Under the pieces are notes generated by a model. That model searched no databases. It saw only the letters and a program-made list of their open reading frames with translations, and was not told the origin of the DNA. The position numbers were made by a program, and so were the translations under genes. A DNA stretch of 7,474 nt from the NCBI GenBank assembly GCA_002371785.1, contig DFGU01000120.1, positions 1 to 7,474 on the forward strand. Direction: 5' to 3'. The stretch comes from Bacteroidales bacterium UBA3742 (GTDB lineage Bacteria; Bacteroidota; Bacteroidia; Bacteroidales; Paludibacteraceae). Below, in pieces: positions 1 to 6,335 of this stretch; the stretch's first letter is position 1, and every line of letters begins with the position of its first letter.

Positions 1-933
1 CTGGCTACCAAGTTGTATGGCATCCGGTTTGAGAAAGTGAACGACATGCCGGTATATAATCCGGAAGTCGAGGTATTCAAGGTGACCGAGGCCGACGGAC
101 GTCTCGTAGGCTTCCTCTACACCGACTATTTCCCGCGCGCAGGCAAGCGTCCGGGTGCCTGGATGAACAATATCTCGTCGCAGTATATCGACGCCAACGG
201 CGTGGATCATCGTCCGGTGATCATCAACGTGGGTAACTTCAACAAGCCTACGGCCGGCAACCCCTCGCTGCTCTCGATGGACGACGTAGAGACCCTGTTC
301 CATGAGTTTGGTCATGCCCTGCACGGTCTGCTCTCCAAGGCCCACTATAAGAGCCTGAGCGGAACCAATACGCCGCGCGACTTCGTGGAACTGCCCTCGC
401 AGTTCATGGAGAACTACTGCTACGAGCCGGAGATCATCCGCACCTATGCCCGTCACTATAAGACCGACGAGGTCATCCCCGACAGCTTGATCGAGAAGAT
501 CAACAATGCCGGCAAGTTCAACCAGGGCTTTGTGACCACCGAACTGCTTTCGGCATCCATCCTGGATATGGACTATCATGAGTTGACCACCGTGGACGGA
601 CTGGATGTCAATGCCTTTGAGGCCGCTTCGATGGCTAAGATGCATATGATCCCGGAGATTATCGTTCGCTATCGCTCCACGTTCTACAACCATATCTTCA
701 CCACGGGCTACGAGGCAGGCTACTACAGCTATACCTGGTCGGCCGTGCTGGATGCTGATGCGTTTGCAGCCTTCAAGGAGACGGGTAACATCCTGAATCC
801 GGAGGTAGCTAAGCGTTTCCGTCACTTGCTGGAGCAGGGCGGTACGCGCGATGCACAGGAGCTCTACCTGGAGTTCCGCGGCAAGGAAGCCGATCCGCAG
901 TACCTGCTGCGTCGTAAGGGATTCATCGAATAA
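1..933 (+). CDS. dcp: M3 family zinc peptidase, peptidyl-dipeptidase Dcp type (5' truncated by window edge)
   Basis: This is the C-terminal 310 residues of an M3 metallopeptidase; the reading frame is open to base 1 and the true start lies outside the window. Family members are usually close to 700 residues, so roughly the first half is missing. The zinc motif HEFGH is at codons 101-105 (bases 301-315), and the third zinc ligand is the Glu at codon 130 in FVELPSQFMEN, the spacing expected for M3. The conserved GYEAGYYSY segment (tyrosines 237, 241, 242 and 244) supplies the substrate-binding and transition-state tyrosines of the family. The text LFHEFGHALHG and the ending GGTRDAQELYLEFRG fit Dcp better than oligopeptidase A (usually HEFGHGLHH). 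Dcp enzymes remove C-terminal dipeptides from short peptides in the cytoplasm or periplasm; which applies here cannot be told without the N-terminus. A membrane protein gene follows after 12 nt, probably on the same transcript. Confidence 0.93.
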   Translation: MATKLYGIRFEKVNDMPVYNPEVEVFKVTEADGRLVGFLYTDYFPRAGKRPGAWMNNISSQYIDANGVDHRPVIINVGNFNKPTAGNPSLLSMDDVETLFHEFGHALHGLLSKAHYKSLSGTNTPRDFVELPSQFMENYCYEPEIIRTYARHYKTDEVIPDSLIEKINNAGKFNQGFVTTELLSASILDMDYHELTTVDGLDVNAFEAASMAKMHMIPEIIVRYRSTFYNHIFTTGYEAGYYSYTWSAVLDADAFAAFKETGNILNPEVAKRFRHLLEQGGTRDAQELYLEFRGKEADPQYLLRRKGFIE

Positions 934-945
934 GCATTCCTTGAT

Positions 946-1860
946 ATGGGGCATTTCCTAAAGCATATATCCAAACTATCTCTACCGGTAGCTATCCTGC
1001 TGCTGGTAGGGATAGGTTTGCTTTGGTTGCCATCGTTCACTGAACAATCGGGCGGCAACGTCATGCTGACGCTCCTGCTCACGCTGTTTGCAGCCGCATT
1101 GCTGCAGTTCTTCTTTCATTTCTCGGGACTGACGCGCGACACCGACATTCTGCCGGCCGTACTCTATTTTGCAGCCATATCGGTCTTCCCCACTCTCCAC
1201 ACACTGTGGCAGGGACAAGTGGGGGTATGCGCCATGCTGATCATCCTACATATCCTGTTCCGGGGTTTTCGGGAAAAAGAGACGGCTAAAGATGCCTTTA
1301 TTTCGTCGCTGATCCTGCTGCTGGCATCGCTGCTGGTGCCCGATATGATATGGCTATTTCCGTTCATATGGATCGCCTATATCATCCTGTCCGCCTTCAG
1401 CATACGCACCATGCTGGCGACGCTCATTGCCTTAGGCACTTTTGTCATCTATATGGGGCTGGGCATCTATCTGCAGCGGATCAGCAATCCGTTCCTCTAT
1501 ATACTGGATCGCCAGTTTATCTTCGAGTCGGCCGACCCGGAAGAATGGGTCATGCAGGCTGCACTGATGTGCATGGGATGCTATTTCTTCATCATCACGG
1601 TGATACGTGTGGATCGTGACAGCGTACGCCAGCAGGCCGTCATGACGCTCTTTGCGCTCTTCTTTGCCCCATGCATCATGATGGTGCTCTACCCCATGAC
1701 GCCTATGCGCACCCTGCCGCTGATGCTCGCCATGCTCTCCGGACTGGCCGTGACGTTTATGCGCCAGACCGAGTCGGTCCACCGCGGCATCATCTTCTTG
1801 CTCTATCTGGCGCTGCTGGCAGCCGGATATGTCGTTCCTACCCTGGTGCTCGACCTTTAG
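946..1860 (+). CDS. Polytopic membrane protein of unknown function
   Basis: I do not recognise this 304-residue protein. It is nearly all hydrophobic, with about ten possible membrane segments at roughly residues 12-30, 38-58, 66-84, 90-105, 116-131, 133-150, 155-177, 202-220, 228-249, 255-272 and 280-298; one or two of these may be re-entrant or too short. Polar loops are short: RGFREKETAKD (106-116), FESADPEE (193-200) and RVDRDSVRQQ (221-230). No catalytic, nucleotide-binding or transporter signature is visible. Its layout resembles the small multi-span DUF6427-like proteins of Bacteroidota, but that is an impression, not a match. The ATG at 946 is the first start after the peptidase stop; there is no clear Shine-Dalgarno, which is normal in this phylum. 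It probably shares a transcript with the upstream peptidase. Its stop codon overlaps the stop of the opposing receptor gene. The integrity and length of the frame make it a real gene. Confidence 0.85.
   Translation: MGHFLKHISKLSLPVAILLLVGIGLLWLPSFTEQSGGNVMLTLLLTLFAAALLQFFFHFSGLTRDTDILPAVLYFAAISVFPTLHTLWQGQVGVCAMLIILHILFRGFREKETAKDAFISSLILLLASLLVPDMIWLFPFIWIAYIILSAFSIRTMLATLIALGTFVIYMGLGIYLQRISNPFLYILDRQFIFESADPEEWVMQAALMCMGCYFFIITVIRVDRDSVRQQAVMTLFALFFAPCIMMVLYPMTPMRTLPLMLAMLSGLAVTFMRQTESVHRGIIFLLYLALLAAGYVVPTLVLDL
1857..1860. other. Overlapping convergent stop codons
   Basis: The four bases TTAG hold the TAG stop of the plus-strand membrane protein (1858-1860) and, on the minus strand, the TAA stop of the TonB-dependent receptor (1859-1857). 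There is no intergenic space, so each transcript must end inside the other gene. No hairpin followed by a T-run is visible on either strand close to this junction. Confidence 0.9.
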
Positions 1861-4160
1861 AATTCCACCTGAAAACCGGCATGCACGTTGATGCCCGCCT
1901 GCGCATAATACCAGGCGCAGCGACTGCCGTCTAAGAACCTGCTGGCTTCGGCACCGCCGTTGCTGGCGTATTTCTCGTTGAAGATATTATTCAGTTGGCA
2001 GTTGAGTCGTACGTTCGGTACCCCGCGTCGGTCGGCAAACCACTTGCGCATCGGCAACTGGTACTGCAGGTGGACGTTGGTCGTGGTATAGGCCTTCAGC
2101 ATGGCGTGTATGTCCTGGGTGTTGTCCAGATACTGACGACTCACCACGTTGGTCTGGACGGTAGCCATAAAGCCCGCATACTCAAACGTGAAGAGCGACA
2201 TGGCCGTGATGGTCGGCGAGAAAGCGATCGTCACATCACCCACGATGGAGTCCTGGCCTACCCAGTTCCAGTTGGTCTGATCGTCATAGAGGTCGATATA
2301 CTGCTTGTAGTTCTGCAGTTTGTTGCGACTCACCACCATATTGCCTTCCCAGCGCATCCAGTCGGTAATGCGTACGCCTGCGGTCAGTTCCGCACCCATA
2401 CGGTACGAATCCTTCACGTTGACGGTCTTCATCGCGCCTACGTCGTTATACTCGCCCGTGAGCACCAGCTGATTGTCATAGTCCATGAAATAGAGATTCA
2501 GACCTATATTAAAACGCGCGTGCGCGTACTGGTAGCCCAGTTCGTAGTCATACAGTCGCTCCGCCTTCGGCAGGTTGGTCCACGTGCCGGTAGCGGCATC
2601 GTAGCGGGCGTTCTCCTTGTAGTTGTTGCGACTCGGGTCGCGGTTGGCTATCGCAAACGAGGCGGAGAGCATATGGCCGCCGTTCTGGTAGGTCAGTCCC
2701 GCCTTGGGGTTGAAGAAGTGATAGTTGGCCGTGAGGGGCAGATCCTCCATGTTCTCGTCGTTGATACCATCGCGGCTATACCGCACGTAGCGGTACTGCA
2801 GGTCGCCGTACAGACTCAGCTTCTCCTGACCACGGTGGATGATACGCCAGTTGGCCTTGGCATAGGTATTGACGTCTATCTTGTTGGCCTTGTTGCGGTA
2901 GTACTCATAGTGAATAGGCAGGGCTTGGAGCGTCGGCTTGGCCAGATATTCCAGCGTTCCCCAGTGATGACCCAGGTAGTTGTTGCCGGCTACGCCCACT
3001 TGGAAGTCCACCGGCTCCGACACATACTTGGCATTGATCAGAAAACCGGCATAGTGGTTCTCCAGCCATTTCTGGTACATACCATAGCTCTTGTCCTTGG
3101 GATTGCTGACCAGCGCAGGGTCGGTCAGTCCCCAGTAGCTGTATTTCTTCTTCTTATACTGCTCGTAGTAGCCGCCTCCGTGGGTATAATGGAGCGTGGT
3201 GGAGATATTCCACTGCGGCGTGAAGCGGTGCAGGATAGTCAGTTGAGCGTGCTGCTGCGCGTAGTTGTCGGTCTGGTTGGGATAATACACCGTCGAGTCG
3301 CTACCATCCGCCGCCTTGACGCTGTATTCTCCCGCGGGATTGTATCGCCGATCGGCGCCGTCGATGCCATAGGCCGTATTGTAGTCCACGCCTTCCCATC
3401 CCATGCCGGTCTTCTCCGCACCGCCGAAGGCACGCAGGATCACCTGCGTCTTACGTCCGTACCAGCCGATGTCACCGTAGTAGCTATACAGGTCGCTCTT
3501 GGTGCGATACAGAAAACCGTCCGAGTCCACCTTGCTGAAACGGGCATTCAGTTTCCAGCGGTTGGCAATCGAGGCATGGGCACTGATCATCTCGCGGAAG
3601 GTGTTGTACATACCGCCGTTAAAGGCGATAGTCATATGGCTGACCGTGTCCACGAAGTTGGTCTGCATATTCAGGCTGGCGCCAAAGGCAGAACCGCTCG
3701 TACTCGTTCCTACGCCGCGCTGTACATCCACTTGCGAGATCGACGAAGCCATGTCCGACATGTTGACCCAGAACACGGTCTGACTCTCCTGGTCGTTGAG
3801 TTGCACCTCGTTGACGGTCATGTTGATACGCGTATGATCTGTGCCGCGCACGCGGAAATAGGTATAACCTACTCCGAGTCCGTCGTCCGAGGTCACCTGC
3901 AAGCCGGGCACGGTGGATAGCAGGTAAGGCAGGTTCTGACCCGTATTCTCGCGGTTCAGCTCCTGGGTACCTACCGCATCAGTACTGAGCGTGGTCTGCT
4001 GCACGCGCGCGGCCTGGACGTAGATCTCCTCCAGTTCCTTATAGCGCGTGAGCGAGTCTTGCGGGTTAGCAACTTGAGCGATGGCACTTACGCTCGTTAA
4101 CGACCAAATGGCCACAGAGATGGCCAATTGGCACACATAAGAATGCATTAATGTTCTCAT
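1857..4160 (-). CDS. TonB-dependent outer-membrane receptor, probable thiamin (or thiamin precursor) uptake
   Basis: A 767-residue outer-membrane receptor when started at the ATG at 4160. The N-terminus is a signal peptide (Arg2, hydrophobic core, then SAIA with cleavage expected after Ala28 before Gln). A TonB-box-like stretch EEIYVQA follows, then a plug domain at about 40-160 with NLPYLLSTVPGLQV, FRVRGTDHTRINMTVN and VQRGVGTSTSGSAFGASLNM. The rest is a beta-barrel rich in alternating aromatic residues that ends in Phe (GFQVEF), as outer-membrane proteins do. There is no N-terminal carboxypeptidase-regulatory-like domain and no SusD partner, so it is not a SusC-type glycan receptor. The TPP riboswitch at its start gives the substrate: receptors under TPP control in Bacteroidota are known or proposed thiamin transporters. 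An ATG at 4175 would lengthen the frame but lies inside the aptamer; an ATG at 4148 is possible but loses the only basic residue of the signal n-region. No pnuT or thi gene follows. Confidence 0.93.
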   Translation of the reverse strand: MRTLMHSYVCQLAISVAIWSLTSVSAIAQVANPQDSLTRYKELEEIYVQAARVQQTTLSTDAVGTQELNRENTGQNLPYLLSTVPGLQVTSDDGLGVGYTYFRVRGTDHTRINMTVNEVQLNDQESQTVFWVNMSDMASSISQVDVQRGVGTSTSGSAFGASLNMQTNFVDTVSHMTIAFNGGMYNTFREMISAHASIANRWKLNARFSKVDSDGFLYRTKSDLYSYYGDIGWYGRKTQVILRAFGGAEKTGMGWEGVDYNTAYGIDGADRRYNPAGEYSVKAADGSDSTVYYPNQTDNYAQQHAQLTILHRFTPQWNISTTLHYTHGGGYYEQYKKKKYSYWGLTDPALVSNPKDKSYGMYQKWLENHYAGFLINAKYVSEPVDFQVGVAGNNYLGHHWGTLEYLAKPTLQALPIHYEYYRNKANKIDVNTYAKANWRIIHRGQEKLSLYGDLQYRYVRYSRDGINDENMEDLPLTANYHFFNPKAGLTYQNGGHMLSASFAIANRDPSRNNYKENARYDAATGTWTNLPKAERLYDYELGYQYAHARFNIGLNLYFMDYDNQLVLTGEYNDVGAMKTVNVKDSYRMGAELTAGVRITDWMRWEGNMVVSRNKLQNYKQYIDLYDDQTNWNWVGQDSIVGDVTIAFSPTITAMSLFTFEYAGFMATVQTNVVSRQYLDNTQDIHAMLKAYTTTNVHLQYQLPMRKWFADRRGVPNVRLNCQLNNIFNEKYASNGGAEASRFLDGSRCAWYYAQAGINVHAGFQVEF

Positions 4161-4229
4161 TTTCCTTAGCAGCATTACCTGCTCAGGTTCTACGGGTGTG
4201 TTCTCAGCTTTGTTAGCACCCCGAATGAA
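4156..4229 (-). promoter_or_regulatory. TPP riboswitch (THI element) overlapping the receptor start codon
   Basis: Read on the minus strand, the segment carries the conserved TPP aptamer blocks in order: CGGGGTGC (4223-4216), GCTGAGA (4208-4202), ACCCGT (4197-4192), GAACCTGA (4190-4183), CAGGTAATGCTGC (4181-4169) and AAGGA (4167-4163). The expected helices form: P1 pairs UUCAUU (4229-4224) with AAUGAG (4161-4156), five Watson-Crick pairs plus one G-U; P2 pairs GGGU with ACCC; P3 is a short GCU/AGC hairpin with a five-base loop. CUGAGA is the pyrimidine-sensing core, and the GAACCUGA/GGUAAUGC part is the pyrophosphate-sensing arm. The 3' strand of P1 contains the AUG at 4160-4158, so ligand binding should hide the start codon. 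No intrinsic terminator separates aptamer and gene, so control of translation is the likely mode. Confidence 0.95.
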
Positions 4230-4241
4230 TCTGAACGATGT

Positions 4242-5087
4242 TTATGAATTGCGATATACTTTGGGTGTGACGCCCACGTGCGACTTGAAGAATCGGTTGA
4301 AGAACGCGATATTATCAAATCCCAGCGAGAGGGCGATCTCTTTGATCTGCAGATTAGTAACTTTTAGTTGTGCTTTAGCATCCGTCAGGATGGCATCGTT
4401 GATGATGTCGCCGGCCGTACGTTCGCTCACCTGGCGTATGGTGGAGCATAGGTGCGGCAGGGTGATACGCATAGCCTGCGCATACTGGTTGACGTGGTGC
4501 CACTCGTGGTAGTGCTTCACTACCAGTTGGCAGTAGTCGTGGTATATCTCCGACTTGCGATCCAGCGGCCGTACGTCCACGTCGTTCTGCAGTCGTGCCT
4601 GCTCGGCATAGCTGGTCTGCAGCAGGTTGAAGATATGCACCATCCGCTCCGTGTTGAGCATCGAGGGCTTGGTGTTCAGCGCCTTGATGAGCGTGTCGTA
4701 CATGCTGCAAAGCACTTCGGTATGCTCCTGTGTTAGACTCAGCTTGGGCGACTTCAGTTGCATGGCCGAGAGCGACATACGGTTGTTGAACGTATGCTTC
4801 TCCAGGAAACTGCTGCCGAACACGATCCAGTACACCAATGCATCCTCCGATATATCGTGGATGAACAGGAAGTTGCCGGGTTCGAAGAGCAGCACGTCGT
4901 TCGCCTTGAAGGAGTAGTCGGTGATATTAACCGTCGCACTCGCCGTTCCGCGTACGAGCAGTGCGTACACGCCGCACATGATCTTACACGGGAAACGGCC
5001 GTACTCCTTCATCAGTTTACCACTCGCATCGCCGATCATGTAGTCGCCGTACGGGCAGTCGAGTATAGGGATATTGTTTTCTTGCAT
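4242..5087 (-). CDS. AraC-family transcriptional regulator
   Basis: A 281-residue cytoplasmic DNA-binding regulator. The N-terminal part (about 30-95) has the pattern of a cupin-like ligand-sensing domain, with VRGTASATVN and a LLFEPGNFLFIHD strand-turn region. A helical linker (about 115-165) may dimerise. The C-terminal AraC domain (about 175-280) has two helix-turn-helix units: the first around VNQYAQAMRITLPHLCSTIR, the second around LQIKEIALSLGFDNIAFFNR, followed by FFKSHVGVTPKVYR, the family's signature end. The start ATG at 5087 shares its A with the TAA stop of potD (TAATG), so the two are probably translationally coupled and co-transcribed. This suggests that it senses or controls polyamine uptake, but the ligand cannot be read from the sequence, and it could instead act on the thiamin receptor gene just downstream or on distant targets. 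Its stop is only 12 nt from the riboswitch. Confidence 0.93.
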   Translation of the reverse strand: MQENNIPILDCPYGDYMIGDASGKLMKEYGRFPCKIMCGVYALLVRGTASATVNITDYSFKANDVLLFEPGNFLFIHDISEDALVYWIVFGSSFLEKHTFNNRMSLSAMQLKSPKLSLTQEHTEVLCSMYDTLIKALNTKPSMLNTERMVHIFNLLQTSYAEQARLQNDVDVRPLDRKSEIYHDYCQLVVKHYHEWHHVNQYAQAMRITLPHLCSTIRQVSERTAGDIINDAILTDAKAQLKVTNLQIKEIALSLGFDNIAFFNRFFKSHVGVTPKVYRNS

Positions 5088-5089
5088 TA
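5085..5089 (-). other. Stop-start overlap (TAATG) coupling potD and the AraC regulator
   Basis: The TAA stop of potD (5089-5087) and the ATG of the regulator (5087-5085) share one A. Such an overlap usually lets the terminating ribosome re-initiate, which would tie the amount of regulator to that of the binding protein. The regulator has no separate ribosome binding site apart from the potD tail. The arrangement is read directly from the sequence; the coupling itself is inferred. Confidence 0.8.
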
Positions 5090-6331
5090 ATGCACCAGTT
5101 TGATTTCATTCCACATATCCAGCAACATCTCCTGTGCGTCGCCTGCATCATGCATGAGCGCGCAACGCTTGATGATGTCGTTGTCGGCATAGTAAACGGG
5201 GTTGAGGTGGAGCTTGTGCGGATCCAGCATCTCGCCGTTCACCTTGATCGGGTCGTGACCGAAGAAGTACGATGCATCCACCGTCTCGGGCCACTCCTCC
5301 GGATCGTTCTGATCGGCCAGCACCGCAGCCGCAGCTTTCTCACCGCCTGCGCAACTTACATAACCGATCTCGGCCATGTTAGCCAAGGCATTCTCGGCCT
5401 TGCACATATAGTCGATGAAGTAGGTAGCGGCCTTCACGTTCTTGGCATACTTGGGTATTACCCAACCGTCGAACCATACGTTCGAACCCTCTTTGGGCAC
5501 GATATAGTCCAGCATCACGCCCATCTCGGCAGCCTCCTCGATGGCAAACTGGGCATCGCCCGACCAGCTCAGGTTGATCCATGCCTTGCCCTTGGTCATC
5601 TCTTCCTTACCGAAGTCTACTTCCCATCCGCAGATCTGCGGCTTGGCTTCGATGAGAATGTCCTTCACTACCTCGATACGCTCCGGCGTGATATTCTTCA
5701 CCAGGTCGTCGCGGGTCACCTCGCCAGACGCTATCTCGTGACGGAAACCGTAGAGCACCAGCACCGAATAGACGTCGCGTACAGCGTCCTTCATGAGGAT
5801 GCGGTTCTTGAATTTCGGATTCAGCAGTGCTTCCCACGACTCCAGGTTCTCACGCTGTACGTGCTGCGGGTTGTAGATGAAGCCCGTCGTTCCCCACATA
5901 TAGCCTACCGTATAGTCGCTCACGCGGATGTCCGCACGCGGAGCCATCTGCTGGAATTTCTCGGTCACGTATGGCGAGATATTGTCAAAGTAGTAGATCG
6001 AGTCGGGTATCAGGTCTTTCTGAATAGGCTGAATCAGACCCTTCTTGAGCATGCGCTCGATGATGTACTCCGACGGGCAGAACACGTCATAGTCCTCGTG
6101 ACCTACCTCAATCTTGGTCAGCGCCGTCTCATTGATGTCAAAGGTCTCATAGACCAGTTCCACCTTCTCGCCCGTCTGCTCGTAATACCACTTCTCAAAA
6201 TTCTCCTTGACGTCCTCATCGATATAGTCTGCCCAGTTGAGCACCTTGAGTTGATGTACGCGGTCGTTACCGCCACACGAACTGAAAAGAATGGCTACCA
6301 TAGCCAATGCAGAAAGGAAAAAATTTCTCAT
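5087..6331 (-). CDS. potD: Spermidine/putrescine ABC transporter substrate-binding lipoprotein PotD
   Basis: A 414-residue binding protein for polyamines. It starts with a lipoprotein signal (hydrophobic stretch, then FSSC with the lipidated Cys at residue 19), so it is membrane-anchored rather than free as in E. coli. The mature protein follows PotD closely: LKVLNWADYIDED (28-40; Trp33 and Tyr36 match the N-lobe ligand-contact region), DVFCPSEYIIERM (82-94), GYMWGTTGFIYN (143-154), NLSWSGDAQFA (253-263) and VPKEGSNVWFDGWVIP (278-293). Trp286 and Asp288 match the Trp and Asp that hold the amine in E. coli PotD (WMD). It is about 65 residues longer than the E. coli protein, mainly through extra sequence near 335-385 before the final helix. 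It follows the permease gene by 4 nt and overlaps the araC start by one base, as in one operon. Spermidine versus putrescine preference cannot be settled from sequence. Confidence 0.95.
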   Translation of the reverse strand: MRNFFLSALAMVAILFSSCGGNDRVHQLKVLNWADYIDEDVKENFEKWYYEQTGEKVELVYETFDINETALTKIEVGHEDYDVFCPSEYIIERMLKKGLIQPIQKDLIPDSIYYFDNISPYVTEKFQQMAPRADIRVSDYTVGYMWGTTGFIYNPQHVQRENLESWEALLNPKFKNRILMKDAVRDVYSVLVLYGFRHEIASGEVTRDDLVKNITPERIEVVKDILIEAKPQICGWEVDFGKEEMTKGKAWINLSWSGDAQFAIEEAAEMGVMLDYIVPKEGSNVWFDGWVIPKYAKNVKAATYFIDYMCKAENALANMAEIGYVSCAGGEKAAAAVLADQNDPEEWPETVDASYFFGHDPIKVNGEMLDPHKLHLNPVYYADNDIIKRCALMHDAGDAQEMLLDMWNEIKLVH

Positions 6332-6335
6332 AGCA

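Noticed and set aside
1899..1920. Perfect six-base inverted repeat CTGCGC/GCGCAG with a ten-base loop near the convergent stops, considered as a terminator
   Set aside because: It lies within the receptor's coding sequence (the WYYAQAG region) and is not followed by a T-run on either strand, so it is not a convincing intrinsic terminator.
1995..3920. A 641-codon open frame on the plus strand, antisense to the TonB-dependent receptor
   Set aside because: The product is a low-information mix of Val, His, Arg and Leu with no domain or signal. It mirrors the codon use of the well-supported receptor gene on the other strand.
4231..4420. Search for a Bacteroidota promoter (TTTG at -33, TAnnTTTG at -7) for the receptor gene
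   Set aside because: The one TTTG on the minus strand (4319-4316) has no TAnnTTTG at the right distance; no call can be supported by eye.
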